The translations under genes were made by a program, and so were the position numbers. 64,000 bases of DNA from Phylloscopus collybita (Eukaryota > Chordata > Aves > Passeriformes > Phylloscopidae): assembly GCA_027886175.1 (NCBI GenBank), contig JAJNNQ010000009.1, positions 28,757,501 through 28,821,500 on the forward strand, read 5' to 3'. The notes below the pieces were generated by a model. That model saw only the letters and a list, made by a program, of their open reading frames with translations. It was not told the origin of the DNA and made no database searches. This document shows, piece by piece, positions 1 through 13,276 of the stretch (position 1 is the stretch's first letter; each line of letters begins with the position of its first letter).

Positions 1-3000
1 CCAGAAAAGCTGACACATTTCTTACACAGAATACTTATTGTCTTTCATGTAAAACAAAATTCTACAGATAAAGAAATTGAAGTTGTTGCTTTTAAAGTTG
101 TTTGGAGTAACATATCACATTTTAGTTTCATCTAATTGGAATGCCATTTAAAAACAAGAGCAACTAAATAAAAAGTTGGCCAAAGAAATGGGGAATGTAC
201 AGTAAGCAGTTTAAATATCAAGCTTCAAATGTGGATTTTGAAACTCCCAGTAGGAATAGGGTGGAAGTTTAATCCTTGTCCCAGGCTAAGGAATATTTAA
301 AAAGCTTAATTATAGAAAATGTTGACTGCAATTCTTGAGTAATATGCAGTATCTTTGAACAGTGAGGAAACAATGATGAATGAAATATGTGCTATATTCT
401 GAACTGGGGTATGAAACTGCTCTTATATGCAATGTGTATAGACATAGTTGTAAAACAAAATAATATTAATAGGTAACACGACAGAACTCTTTAAACTAGT
501 ATAAAAGTGTTTTGTTGCCATATTTAGAGACTTGCTCAGGTAAGACTTTTTTAATCATGTGTAATGTTTGAGGGGGAATCTTCATCAGTCAGGAAGTCTA
601 AATGATCTCTTTGTATTGGAGGTAAAAGTGAGCCCGAGACAACTTCTCCTTCAGCACTGTTGTAGGTATTTCCAGAACTCCACAGTTCAGAGGTGCTAAG
701 TATAGCAATCAGATTTCACCTATACTTCTCCATGATTTAATGGTCTTATACTTAAGTAAGCCATAAAATTTAATGGTGGTGTTTGTGTTTAAAGCCAGAA
801 ACATACTTAAAAATACTTTTCTGAACCAAGACCATTAACACCATCATTGAGATATCTGAACAACCCAAGGCAATAAATGGAACATTTTGTGGGGACAAGT
901 TCCTATTTATATTACCATCCCATTGGTCCAAGGACAAAGGAGGAGGAGACTGAAGATAAATTTTTTTTTCCCTTTCACAAAGAGGCATGATGCTTTGCTC
1001 CATAAGTAGTTCCAAATGAATCATAGGGGAGCATGCTTTAGCTCACTATGATTAAACAAACTACTATAGTTTGGCTGGAAATGGCTTTCAGAAAACTCAC
1101 ACAGGAAGTTTGTGTCAGATCCTAACCCCACGTTATCTGACTCTCAGCCAATGCTTCAACTATAAGACAATCTAAATTGCCTTAGTTTCCAATATCCTTT
1201 TCCAGAAGGTTAGTACTTTTTTTCTTCCCTCATGTGGTATAAGTTTCAATAATTATATCAAGAAGATATTAGCAAGAGGAAGTATGGGGGAAGGAAAAAA
1301 AATAGTTTCAGTGTAATAAAGGCCCAGGGTTTTAAGATTGAAAGTTCCTTAGCCTACTCACAAATTTCTGGACTGTTGCCTTACTTTTTATTCATAAAGT
1401 ATGAATTTTTAATCTGGTAGTTGAAAAATGGGAAGATGAAATCAGGTGTCATAGTAGACTGCATAGATTTTGAAGAGACAAATTCAAACAAAACAATTTA
1501 AGTTTCTGAGATTATTACTGCCATCACAAATTTAATAGACATGTCTATTTTTCATTAAAAAAATGGTGGGTTTTATTAACAACACTGGGACACTGACATA
1601 ACAATTGAGTCTTTTATTTATAGTTATTGTCCAGAACTTAAAATCTGAAAATTCTTACTTTTATTGTAAGTGGAAACGTGCAAGAGCATGGTTTGTGACC
1701 TCATGTGTGGTCCTAATGCCAGGATCACGTTGGAGCATCGGAATCACAAGAATCCATTCCCCACTCCCAGTGAGAGGGGAAGCAGTTGGTTGCTCATCTG
1801 TGGTCACTTACTGAATACAGCCAGTTACAACCACACACACCCCAATGACACATTGCAAGAGGAGAACTTCATTAAATCTGCTTACCAGTGAAGCCAGAGA
1901 GCAGAACTGAAAACTTTTCTTCTCAGGGCCTGAGTCATAGTTAGCAGGATGATTGGAATTGATCGAGGACCTTGTTATGCTATGGACTCAGCTGCTCCAA
2001 TATTCAAAAGCTTACAGGCTTTCACCATGAAAGATTTTAAAACTTATTTACTATATAAGTTGCATTAATCAGTAAATAAAGGAAACTATAGTCTATCAGA
2101 GTGTATTATGATCAGCTAGAAAATAAGGACTAGGGGTAAGGAATTCTATTTTGATTTTACAGGATAACTGACAGGCAGACAGCAACTACTGGAATCATAA
2201 TTTGACTGTGATGGGTACACATCTACAACCCTTGCACGGTCCTTGACAAACTCTGTAAAGTACAGCATGGAAGAGTGCAAAGGTCTCCTTGAGTTTCCCT
2301 TTTGCAGATTATCTGTCACTGTCCTAATGGGGGCAGCTCTGTATGGCTCTAGCTTTGAGTGTAGAGTGGTGTAATGGAGTAGCTCACAGCTCAGGCTTTC
2401 CTGTACTCTTCTCCCTGTACAACTGTTCAAACCGGGACAGATCTGTGTCTGGTAGTATGTCAGCTGCAAAAAGAGCTGAGCATATCAGCAGGTTGGAGAC
2501 CCACTTCCTATGTCAGAGTAACAAGCCTTATAGTCACTTTTTATTTTATGAATAATCTTACATAAATTTCTCAAAGCTATATCCCAAAAGAAATTAAATA
2601 CTAAAGAGCTGATGAGCAGAAGCAAACCTGTCTTTCTTTTAGGTTTCTGAACTACTTTGTTCAAATAAAACATCTGCTTAAGTACCAATTTATCGTGTCA
2701 TTATGATGAAATTTTTTTCTAAACATTATCCATCATGAGAAAGAATTCTAAACTTGGTAGTACACCATGGGTGTTCTCACTTATGCCAAATGTATTATAA
2801 TAATACCAAAGCCAGTCATAAAAAGACATTATTTCTAATGGGTGGCTTACATGTGTAGCAAAACAATATTATCTTTTATCTGGTCACAATGACACATCTG
2901 TTTTATGTCTTGACTGGAACAGCAGAAGTACTATTTTATATTGAATTTCCAATTTTGCTATTTTATCCTGTTTCTCTTCTGTATTGTTCATGTGATAAGC

Positions 3001-3749
3001 TCTGCCTTGGTTGAGGAAAACCTCTCTTTTATTTAGTCAGGAGGGTGTGCCAGCAATCTATCTTTCAACTGGAAGAATCAAATATTAGTATACAGCATAA
3101 AATGACAATCAAATATCATCTGAGAAGACAGAAGCATGTCTATTTCTTCTTCTATCCTGAGAAGAAAAGGAATTACTGTTACCTTGTTTATAAGAAAAAC
3201 GCTGTTTTTTTACAAGGAAAGTTTTTTATGTTTTCTCAAGGGACCTTTTTAGATTTTTCAAGACATAAGTAATGCCATGCTGTAGTCCTAGACATGCCAA
3301 ATTGCAGTTGCAATATCATAATTTTCAGCTAGTCAGGCCTATGATATCATCTCTCATCTTTACAACTGATGTCCTTAAGCCTTCAAAACAAAGACTATCC
3401 TATGTTAGTAGGACTTAGTTTAGGTTTAAATATTTCAGGGTCATAGAGAAAAATGTACACTGTGGGCTCAATGAAGGAAGATGGAAAATTAGGAATCTGC
3501 TGTGTTTTCTTGATCTTCCCCTTCCCATATGCATTTTCTCTTGTGATCTTTCCAGTGCCTCATTTTATAGTTTGTTCCATTTAACAGCATATCAGTAAGT
3601 CATTTTACATTTTTTCAGATTCCATATGTAAGCATAGAAACAAATAAGGTTTGGGTGAAGATGAGACAACTACGGACATTGGGCCAGATAATAAATGATA
3701 TTTTATAGTAAGGAAATTCTAAAAGTCTGAAAAGTTGTGTTAAGTTGTA

Positions 3750-3782
3750 TCAGGGACATACCCTTCATAGGTATGTCCCTGA
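3750..3782. repeat. Perfect inverted repeat, 13-bp arms, 7-nt loop
   Basis: The left arm TCAGGGACATACC (3,750-3,762) is the exact reverse complement of the right arm GGTATGTCCCTGA (3,770-3,782), separated by CTTCATA. The next outward pair (A/A) does not match, so the stem ends sharply. It could arise from a small template-switch event, could form a cruciform, or could be an RNA hairpin if transcribed. No transposon ends or target duplication are visible around it. Confidence 0.9.
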
Positions 3783-6700
3783 ATAGGGATAGCTTTTATC
3801 AGGTTAGCAGTCTCTGGCTGCACATCAGAGAATATGTAAGTGCAATCTATAAATTATCAATTCTGTGGGTTTTTTTAAGCCAGGTAGCCATGCTTTGGAC
3901 CACAGAACAAAAGAACTCTTTGTAGATTGTTTTGTTTTTAATCTCAGAATTATCACTACTTGCTACTTTTACAGATTGAATTCAACTATACAACTATATG
4001 TAAGATAGCTAAAATTGTATGTACCACTACAATTTTTTGTAAAGTCCTGTGAGGACCTAAATCCCTCTTTCAGAAGTCCAAATATTGATTGAAATAATCA
4101 TAGTTTTTATTTTGTTGACACCACCCTGTATTTATACACAGAATGCAAGTGAATGAGAATAAAGAGCAGGGAGCGTGAGTGACCACAAAGTCCCATATTT
4201 CCTCTTCAGCCAAGCCCACACATATTTTTTCATTTTTTTTCAATTGAGTACCTGATCCAATTCTCTAGTGTTAGGACAAGCTATTCTCAATTTCAGATGT
4301 AAGAACAGGAAAAGGAAAAGAAAGAATAAAAATGGGTATAATGAAGGATAGTACTTAGCTATCTTACTTAGCAGTAAGCACAATTTCCATGTGTTACTCA
4401 TGTCAGGAAGGGTTTATGTGAGTATAACAAGGATATATATTGGGGGAAATCTCCAGGTGTTCCACAGTTTTGAAATCAGGTCACCTAAATACATCTTGTT
4501 TTTAAAAGGTTTGTCTACCGTCTAATAATAATGAAGTATTAAGAAATAATTTTTACCCATTGCTACAGCATTCAGTGTGGTCACTGGTTTCCTCATAATC
4601 AACCACAAGTACAAGAGTCTTTTACTTTAAAAATTAATTCAACACTTTACCTTTTTAAAATGATGCATGAAAAAGGCTCTTAGAGTTCAAGCATGAAATA
4701 TAATGCTGTGATTTTAACCATGTAGTTTATTTTCCTTTGTTGGGCGATTTTCTAAAGCGGATTAAAAGCTGCTTGCCAGTCTTTCAAATGCTATTATATA
4801 TTGTTCTAGGGAAAATATTATTTAAACTCATCTGAAGCTGATACTCCTTGTAAGTGTGAAATACGTCTCTCCAGAACAGGGAAGAGACAAATACATTTAA
4901 AAAGTAAGAGAAAAACTTAACAGGAAACGCAGCAGCCTGTTGCTGACCCATATGCAGAACCTAACCACTGGAGCAAATCAGCAGAGTACACAGTCTGATT
5001 AGCTGCTCTGAGACCTGTTATATGTGTATGAATCCCAGCCTGCTTGAGAATTTGCTTTTGGCTGCCTCCTGGGTTTCAGACTCATGAGAACGGTGTAAGG
5101 GATATAACCCTAAGGGATGTTAACCTGGTTAAGCTGAGTCCTAAGCAGTTGGGCCAGAAAATGATGAAACAATGGCAAAAAGGCTTAGTATATGTAAAAA
5201 TAAGAAGGGCATCTTCTAAATATTTGTTGGATTACATGTGAAGCCAGGGAGGAAGGAATATTTTGTTCTGTCGCTGCTCAGCCCGTAATTTGACTCAGGA
5301 TCAGAAGTTAAAATGACTGAGGATCTTAAGGAATAGCAGTGTCATAACTGACACAGGCAGATTTGTATCAACCTGGATACAACTGCAAGGCTAAACGGTT
5401 GCAGCTGTTTGCAGATGACAGCTCTTTTTATTATTATTATTATTTATTTGCTGCAGTAAATTCATGTCTAGTTGCAATATTAGCAGCCATTTAAAACAGA
5501 AATTACATTGGTAAAATTATCATCATCAAAATATTTTCATGCTGGCTGGTGATTTTAGCAGAACCTTAAAAAACTCACCTGTCAGCTTTAACCTAAATAA
5601 ACATTTTCAGCTGTGCTCCTAAGTGAATTTCACACAGTAAATAGACCCAACATTATTTATTTACGTTCCATTGAAAACAGGTTCAAAATACTGTAAAGAA
5701 ATTGTTTAGCACAAGAAGTCACATACAGCCTACTGAGGGAGATGTGACAAGAGTAAGGGGTACATAAGAAAAATTCAAAGATCTCACTTTTTAAGGAAGA
5801 AATGAAAACTCAACAAGACAGCTGGAATGTAACAGTGACATTATGCACCTGTTTAAGTCTGAGCATGAAGAAATGAAGATCTGTTTTAAATTATTAATGA
5901 ACTAAATTAATAAGCAGGATGAAAATCCACTTCAGTTCCCAGGGAGAAAAGGCTTTATACTTATGTAGACAATTGTTCTCTCTAGCCTACTAAATGATGC
6001 AGAAGTTTGTGGAAATGTCCTCAAGACAGGACATAAAATGAATTACTGGAGACTTGGGAATTATTTTCTAGGAATGTTTTTTTTTCTTTATCTGTTCTTG
6101 TAAAATTAACATAGACAATATTTCGTATTTTTGCCAAGTGGTTACCATGAATGTAAGTAAGCCTTTTTAAAGGCATTTAAAGCACCGAGTTTCCTTAGAA
6201 ATGAACAACTCTAAGAATCAGTACTTTTTGTTTGAAGACTCTACCTTTTTTTTGAAAGAACTACCATTTGATTCTAATTGATCCTGATGTGTCAAGTGTG
6301 ACTTTGATATTTGTCTATATCTGGTACAACTGCAGATAATGACCTTTCAATTCTTTACACAACATAGAAGTTAGAACTTAATCTGGTGTGTTGCCTTAAA
6401 TTGGCAGTGGCTATGTCTACTCAAGGAAGTTATGCTCATGAGTAAATTAGATTACTGTGTTAAGATATACCAGTAATTCTCTTTCTAAGTATAGAATGGC
6501 ATTGGTTAAAAGAAGCACTGTAAATCTTATTTCCAATTAGCTTAAGCCCTATAAACATTCACTGAAACCCTACTAAATCTGCTTAAATTCAAAGACTGCC
6601 CGCAATTTGCCAGCTGGTTGTTCCTGTCTGGAGATTTAGCAACAGATATCTGTGGGATGGGAAAAAGCTGATTAGAGATGAATAATGAAGAGAGACCAAA

Positions 6701-9652
6701 ACCCCATTAGGCAGGTCTGAAAGCAGTGTTTAACAAATGACCCCAAGAGGTATTTAATAGTGCCCAGTTAGGCAAAGAGGAGTAGGCAATAGAACCTGTT
6801 TCTTATGAAGGAGAGTGCAGAACTGTATATTTGGCTTGCTTTGAGCTTCCTGTGAATTCAGTAACTTTTTACAGTAGGAAAAAAACCTTCATGCTTCATC
6901 AAACTGATAAATAATTATTTAGTTTATAGAGTTATATCAATCAATGACAGTCTGGATTTTCATTAAATGGATGAGGTTTATGAGTTTCACAAACATTAAT
7001 AAAAAAAAAGAAGTTACCCCCACAAAATGGGAAGGAGGGTTTAAGTAATATGTTCACACTGGAACAAAAATATTAAAAAAAAAGGTCAATCCTTACATTT
7101 TGTCTTATATTCACCATGCTGTATGTGAAAAAGAAATTACTGAGGCTTTTGCCAATCTCTCTTTCTCTGGGAATGAATAAAAAAAGTCAAGAAGGGTCCA
7201 TTAGGTCCTTGTGTCAGAACTATTCTGCTTTTGCTCTAACAAATTCCTCTACTAGTTGTTTTAGGCAGAACAACTTCCCCAGATGACAAAAAGCATCAAC
7301 CATCCTTTGAGATAAATCTTCTCTTTGACATGTGTGACACTGGGAAGCTGCATAATGTGTTAGTATTCAAACTTACTCTGTTCAAGTCATCATGTCTTGC
7401 TAGGTATTTAGACCCTTCTGCTCAGGATATTTTTTTAAAAACATCAACTCCATATTTATTTTGCTATTTGAAAAACCTGTGGATGTATTTAATATTAATG
7501 TGTATGTTCAAAGCAAAATTAATCTTTACCTCAGTAAAAAATCCATAGTTTTTTCTTGTTTGAAGATTACATTCTGAAAGAAGAGGCTCACTGTTGTAAT
7601 GTAATGGATTTCATACTCCTAAAATGACAAAATGAAATATCATCTCCATTTCTGATTCTTCTGTCTAGATGCTCTTTGTATAATGGGCAGTTGGGAGTTA
7701 TGAGATTAGAATTCCTCTGAGGTGTTCTGCTGACATCATAAGCCATGCAACTGAAGCTCAAGTGGTTTACATTGTCATTAGACTCCCAAGATAGAAATGT
7801 AAAACTACATAATTCATGGTGTGCCTGTTTGTTTTATATAATAATACACAGTCTGGGTCCCTGATTCAGTTCTTAATCCCACTGAGACCACCCCTTCTTT
7901 TCCCAAAACAGCTTCCTGACAGCACAATTGAAAAAACATTTTGTTATAAAACAAAAGGCATTGTTTTAATTGAAAGAAAAGACTGAGCATTTCTTGAGAG
8001 AGGAATATAAAAGTTTTTTATGTCTATTTCACTGGAGATAAAAAAAGATAAGTTTGGGTTTGAAACACTGCTCATCAAAGCTGGATCAACACATGGGTTA
8101 CTAAAGCAGCAGAATGTGACAACTTGGAAGGAGCAAGCTTCTTAGGTAAAAGTACAGATCAAGCTGAACAGCTGGTCTGAAGGATATCTAGTTTGAGATT
8201 TCAACTGTTCTAAAAAAAGGCAAGGTATTTTCTGATTCAACAAACAATGGGTCTGGAAAAAAAGAATTCAAATTTGGATTTTGTCAAAAAGAGCTTTTAA
8301 GATTTGAAATGTTTTAAATGGTGGGATGTGTTTTTTTGACTATGCAAGCTGGCATTAGAACCATTCTTCCAACATGTCCTCCAACCTTCTTGACCCAAAT
8401 TTCTCTATTATAGAAGCTTTAGTGCTAAGTTAATACTAAGGAAAAATTCTTGCTGTTGCTTACGTGAAAATGAAAGTATGGATAATTTTAAATGCTGATG
8501 ATTTTCTTTTTCATTCTCCGTGCCAATTGCCACAATTGTGTGGCAGTAGGTAGCACAACAGGTTTCACTTTTCTAGGTATTGGATATTGGAGCAAGGAAG
8601 TGAAGGTGTCTAAAAATATGAAGCAATCAAGAGAGAAATGGGTAAGTGCTCAGATAGATGTTAAGATAGGCTATTTAAACAGAAAACAACATGCAGCGAT
8701 AATTTAATTACTGTGTAACCTTCTTCCAGTACTCTTAAAAGTTGAATGAACAATGCATCACAAATCTCCTGTGATCTCACCCTAGAAGATATTTTTCATT
8801 AAAAACCAAACAACAGAGTAGCTCATAGCTGTCACAGAGGCTGCTTCAGTATATCAAACTGTTTTTCGAAGGTAATGGGATTTTATACTTTCAAACATGT
8901 TGGTCATGATAAGAACCCTTTAGAAATCCTTCTTTTAAAGGAAAGATATTAGCAAACAGAGAACAGAATAATTTCACATTCTGAAATAATGCTCTTGTTT
9001 GTTTAAATCTGTTTTCCTTTTGAAACAGAACTTTGGCAGATGCTACAGATTCTTCTCTAGTTAAAGTACTGTGTTTAGATTGTTGAGAAATTCATAGCGC
9101 CCTCTCTCAGCAGTGATATAACTCAAGGCAAAGATCAGCAGAGAAAAGAAAAAAAAGGAAGAATCTTTTTTATTAAATGGCACCAGACAATCTTTCTTAA
9201 GGGAATATTTAAAATAGATGTGTTTACTTCTGATAGGCTTGCATGCCTGATAACAGTAAGCAGATTAAGTATATACAGAAGATCTTTCATGCCTGCTTTG
9301 CTTGAGTGAAAGGTATTATGTTTGTAAATCAAAGTCTAAATGCTGGCAAAGGGGACACACTGCATAATCCCATTGAAAGGTTTATATCTTTAAAAAGCAT
9401 CTTAACATAACTGTAACTTGACCGTTCCTCCAGTTCAGCTTCAGAAACAGACACAGGAGGACATGCTTTCCAATAACAAATCAGTCACAGCTCCTAAAAC
9501 CCAGGATTTTTTCAAAATCAATATATTTTACCATTATGTTTACAAACTACAATATATGTTTATAAGAAACATTTGGGTCTGTAAATTCAGATTTTAGCTA
9601 CAAAAAACCTTCGATCTTAAATGGGTAGAGTTATGGTAAAGTAAATAAAATG

Positions 9653-9717
9653 TGGTGGGGTTTTTTTGTTTGTTTGGGTTTTTTTATTTTTATTTTTTTT
9701 TTAGTTTTTGTTTTTAA
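9653..9717. repeat. T/G-rich low-complexity tract
   Basis: About 65 bases consist almost only of T and G with a few A, including GTTTGTTTGGG and runs of 7 to 9 T. It is the same class of strand-asymmetric tract seen at 23,369, 32,401, 33,783 and 46,306. Confidence 0.8.
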
Positions 9718-10456
9718 GACAGAAGAATACATATAACCTTCTATCTAGAAAAACTGAAAACTGTAGATTAAGCCAGAATCCTCAAGAATTTCGAGCAGAG
9801 ACAAAATACTACTTGGAAATATTTTTTGGACTTTATGTTATAATTTTTTGCATGTGCATTTGATTTTAGATTTTTGTTTATTTTCCTCCTAAAATTGTAA
9901 AGATCTGTTCAGATTGGAGGACTGAAAAAACATGACTCCAAATAAAGTTACCAAAATATCTGGCTCTAATATGCACTCTCTAGTCCCAAAATATGAAAAA
10001 AATATTTTTGATTTTTGACTAACATTACTGGACCAAATATGAGCTTAATAAATTTCTTATTTTATACTCTTAGTTTCTTGCTTAGTTTTTTAAAAAACAT
10101 ATTCTGTAGTAACATATAAAAACCTGTAGAGAAAAGATTAAAGTCTTGAGTTCAAACAGGATAGTAGAGAAAACTATATACAGAAAGAACAGAGAGGACA
10201 GAGGAGAAGAGCTGCAATTTTTGAGGAGGAGAGCAAAAGGCAGAGCTCCTGGAAATCTGAGAAATGGGAGAGAGATGTTGTCTTGGTTTGGAAAGACAGG
10301 TATCTGACAGGGAAAGCTGGAGTTTCCCTTAGAATGGAGAATGTAAACCCCTCACCCCCACCAAATTATAATTTTGCAATTAAGGGCTTTCAGGCAGAGA
10401 TTTGGGAATAGGAATAACAGTTCTTTACTAGGAATATTAATAATACAAATGTAGTA

Positions 10457-10507
10457 GAAAACAAAACCACCCAACCAAACAAGCAAACAAACAAAAGAAC
10501 AACAATC
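10457..10507. repeat. A/C-rich low-complexity tract inside the LTR-like segment
   Basis: AAACAAAACCACCCAACCAAAC and CAAACAAACAAA-type sequence lies within the element that starts at 10,279. It is likely a variable, expansion-prone part of the LTR on the R/U5 side if the minus orientation is right. Confidence 0.7.
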
Positions 10508-10542
10508 CTGGAAGACCCTGACAGAGTCAGAGCTACAACCTG

Positions 10543-10563
10543 ACACCCTGTTGGTCAGGGTGT
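10543..10563. repeat. 8-bp hairpin inside the LTR-like segment
   Basis: ACACCCTG (10,543-10,550) and CAGGGTGT (10,556-10,563) are exact reverse complements around TTGGT. The position within an LTR suggests a structured part of the element's RNA; this is an inference. Confidence 0.7.
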
Positions 10564-11001
10564 TGGAAGCAGTCCAGAAGTGAGTCCTCCTGGAGTGGCA
10601 GATGTGGTTCTGTTGGAGCAGAGATGATCCTGTCAAAAAGGGTCCAGTGATGGTGAGAAGGGGTCCAGTCTTCCTCTGGGAAGCCAGATGCCTTGTGTTC
10701 CTACGTCTCAGTTTTGTATCCAGGTAGGAACGATTTGCTCCCCACACTGGGTGGAGCATCTTACAATGGGATGGTATGCTTTGGGCAAGGTATAGTTTGG
10801 GGATGACTGCTTGGGGATGTGTTAATGGCCCATTAGCAGAAAAATATCCCCCTGGAGGGAAGACTGGTAGTGAAAGAGATAAGAAACGCTGCCCCACTTG
10901 GTTTAAACAGCTGGCCCATTATCAGAAGGCATCTGCCCCCCACCCCCTCCTCCCAGAGTTATAAGAGATAAAGAAGAAAATCTCCTCAAATGCTTTCAGC
11001 A

Positions 11002-11304
11002 GATGAAACAGAATACACATTTTTGGTTTTCATAACCCAAGACAGATGCCTCAAAAGAAAGATCTGATTCTAAAGGCCTAGACTGTGTAACGCAGTGTGG
11101 TGAGAAACAAGTTCGGACTAGGACCATATCTGCAACAAGGAACAAATGCAGCTGCAAGCTAGAAGCAGCCTGATTGTCGGCAATAAATTGGAGTAGAAGA
11201 GATTTGGCCAGGGACATCAAGACTTTCTGTCCAAAATACATCGGAGCCTTTATCAAAAGACTAAAATAGGAAAATTAAGGCATTAAAAGTAAGATATATA
11301 ATGA
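11002..11304. other. Short spacer between the LTR-like segment and repeat copy A
   Basis: No gene is visible. From about 11,198 (AGAGATTTG) it shows weak collinear similarity, with gaps, to 13,195-13,276, which hints that the duplication described next was originally longer. It could instead contain the true right end of the LTR-like element. Confidence 0.4.
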
Positions 11305-11390
11305 TTAAAAAATACCCAAACAGTAGAGTAAAAGAATATTATGATTGTGCTGAAAAAGAGAAAACTGAATTCCAAACCTACCATTAATAA
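11305..11390 (+). repeat. Direct repeat, copy A (86 bp)
   Basis: This 86-bp stretch aligns without gaps to 13,277-13,362. I count 7 mismatches, about 92 percent identity, including an uninterrupted identical block around ATTATGATTGTGCTGAAAA. The two copies are in the same orientation with starts 1,972 bp apart. It encodes nothing recognisable. It is either a local segmental duplication or two copies of an interspersed repeat I do not recognise. Confidence 0.92.
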
Positions 11391-13276
11391 TGTAAGAAAT
11401 ATAAGAAAACAGATAGTACTTCAATAGAGAAAGATTGGACGGAGTAGAATATAAAATAGCAAGCACAAAGGCCTAGGATCAGTAGAGCATATTCTTTTAC
11501 AAGAACTAATATGGAATCCCGTCTCTTAATTTAGCCTGTGAAATGTAGTGGCAAATGTCTCAGGACCACAAATATAGGTGCATAAGCCTGTTGAAATGAA
11601 AACCTCTGGAGTCAGGTGAGTCCTACAGCATTTATACACAAGATAAGCAATGTCAAATGTTTTCACATGATCAAGGCTACAGTCAGTAATTTAACTGTGG
11701 AATAATAAAATATGTAGACAGAAAAATTCAGGCTTATCCATTTCAAACTTAGCTCTGAGTTTTGTAGAGGTATTTTCCCAGCAGCTGTTTACAACAGTTT
11801 CCAAAAGTATTTTTGTCTAAGAAAGTTCTGATTATTAGAAATAGATGGATACTGTACTCAGTGTGGGGCAACAATAAATCATCAGGGACAAAAAAAGGGA
11901 TTGAAAAGTGAGAAGATGGCAGGATTATTTTGGTCATAGACATCTCTGGGATTTATGCAGTTATAACATAAGCAGCCAAGCTCTTTCCTGTACAAATTGT
12001 CCTGAATTTTGCATGCAAGTTCTAAAACCCTCTGCTCAGCTTTTCCTTTCAAGTCTAATTTGCAGAACTGTCATTTGTAAATTTACAGTCCAAACTGAAG
12101 ATGGTTTTGGACTGTGTGTATGGAATGGGTTGTTATCTCTTAAATAGACTGGAATGGAAAGTTGCATCCTACATCAGTGTGTAGAAGATCAATGAAATGG
12201 AGTTTTTGCTCAATGTGTCATTCAGTTTAGTATGAAATGGAAGTTTTTATGGCGTTAAGTTTTGGATGCAAACCAATTTTCACTGAGTGCTACAATTCTA
12301 ACCTTAACACATTACTAACTGTGTTAGGTGACAGTGACTACTGTAGTTTTGACAATCACAAAAGATATCTCAGGGAAGAACACTAACTAACTTGAAATAT
12401 TGACTTAACATGTGTAATGACAACAACAACAAGAAAATAGCAGTTCCATTAATTCAGATGCTGAAAATCAGTTTTGCCTCACTCCCTGATCTAAGGCGGG
12501 CTAAATTTCACTGAAAAAACATACACAATTGCTGTAACTTAATTATGACCACCAACTCTCAGGTTTTATTTAGCAGTCAAAAGCTTGCGTAGAAACCTTC
12601 TAAAAGAAAAAGACAAGTATTCAGTGGCTGAGGCAATAAGCAGAGAGGATGGCTGTATCCTTAGCAACACTGTCACTAGACAAATACTTAACGGAGCTGA
12701 GTCCTGAAGCACATCTTCAGACAATCTGACACTGGGACTTAAACCTGCTGGAGTGAATTTCCACTCCATTACGCTTAAGTACATTTCTCATTGATACAAT
12801 GGTGTCACCTATCTCTGTGGTACTGAAGAGTTTGGATAAAGGCATGAGAAGCTAAGCTTACAAGTTTTCAGCAAGTGCTGCACAAGAACATCCTGTAAAG
12901 TCAAGGATGCCTGAACAGCTTGGGATGGTACAAATAATGTGATTCCAAGGTGAAACCCTGCTACAGTTCCAACCCATGCCTTGCTAAATTGGTTTAAGTT
13001 TACACCTTTTCTGGTTTTTAACACCTATAGTTATTCCACGATAATTGGGTTAAATTTTACAAAAAATCTTAAAAGACAAAGGGGGAAACCTCCCCTTAGC
13101 ACACAAAACTATAAAATGGTACTGTGAAAGGATTTGTATGAAAACACAAAAAGTAAAACTGGTATTTCTTTGGAGGTAATGCACTTCTGGACACAGAGAT
13201 TTGTAGGCAGCTTTATTGGAGACCAGCTATGTCTTGGAAAACAAATATGGTAGGAAATAAGGATCGACAGGGAGCT
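11391..13276. other. Gene-free spacer between the two 86-bp repeats
   Basis: No exon, RNA gene or known transposon is seen. A short CAA-type run occurs at about 12,419-12,432. Two minus-strand frames near 12,566-13,024 (71-72 codons) are of chance length. Confidence 0.55.

Larger units (their letters stand above)
1..10278. other. Gene-free AT-rich unique DNA
   Basis: No exon, RNA gene or recognisable transposon was found here. Reading frames are short (up to 107 codons, at 2,146-2,469 on the minus strand) and resemble no protein I know. Visible structure is limited to a perfect hairpin at 3,750-3,782, a short ATT-type run near 5,429-5,446, and a T/G-rich tract at 9,653-9,717. Slightly less AT-rich patches at about 1,680-1,910 and 2,160-2,480 could be conserved non-coding sequence or very old repeats, but the sequence alone cannot decide. 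Confidence 0.6.
10279..11001 (-). mobile_element. LTR-like endogenous retrovirus segment, probably a solo LTR
   Basis: The segment begins with TGTCTTGGTTTGGAAAGACA and reads like an LTR family I recognise from songbird genomes, including the stretch around the hairpin at 10,543-10,563 and the GGTGGAGCATCTTACAATGGG stretch (20 bases or fewer quoted per motif elsewhere). Minus orientation is suggested by a TATA-like GGATACAAAA on the minus strand near 10,712-10,721 and an AGTAAAGA polyadenylation-like motif on the minus strand at 10,422-10,429. The left end is clear. The right end is tentative: ending at the CA at 11,001 leaves GATGT (10,274-10,278) against GATGA (11,002-11,006), an imperfect 5-bp target duplication. 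An open minus-strand frame of 181 codons (10,352-10,897) crosses it but is a by-product of non-coding LTR sequence. No gag, pol or env is adjacent. Confidence 0.65.

Noticed and set aside
3750..3782. MicroRNA precursor
   Set aside because: The 13-bp stem with a 7-nt loop is too short for a typical precursor stem and flanking pairing is absent.
10352..10897. 181-codon open frame on the minus strand
   Set aside because: It lies wholly inside the LTR-like segment and has no domain or retroviral protein similarity; LTRs of this type are non-coding.
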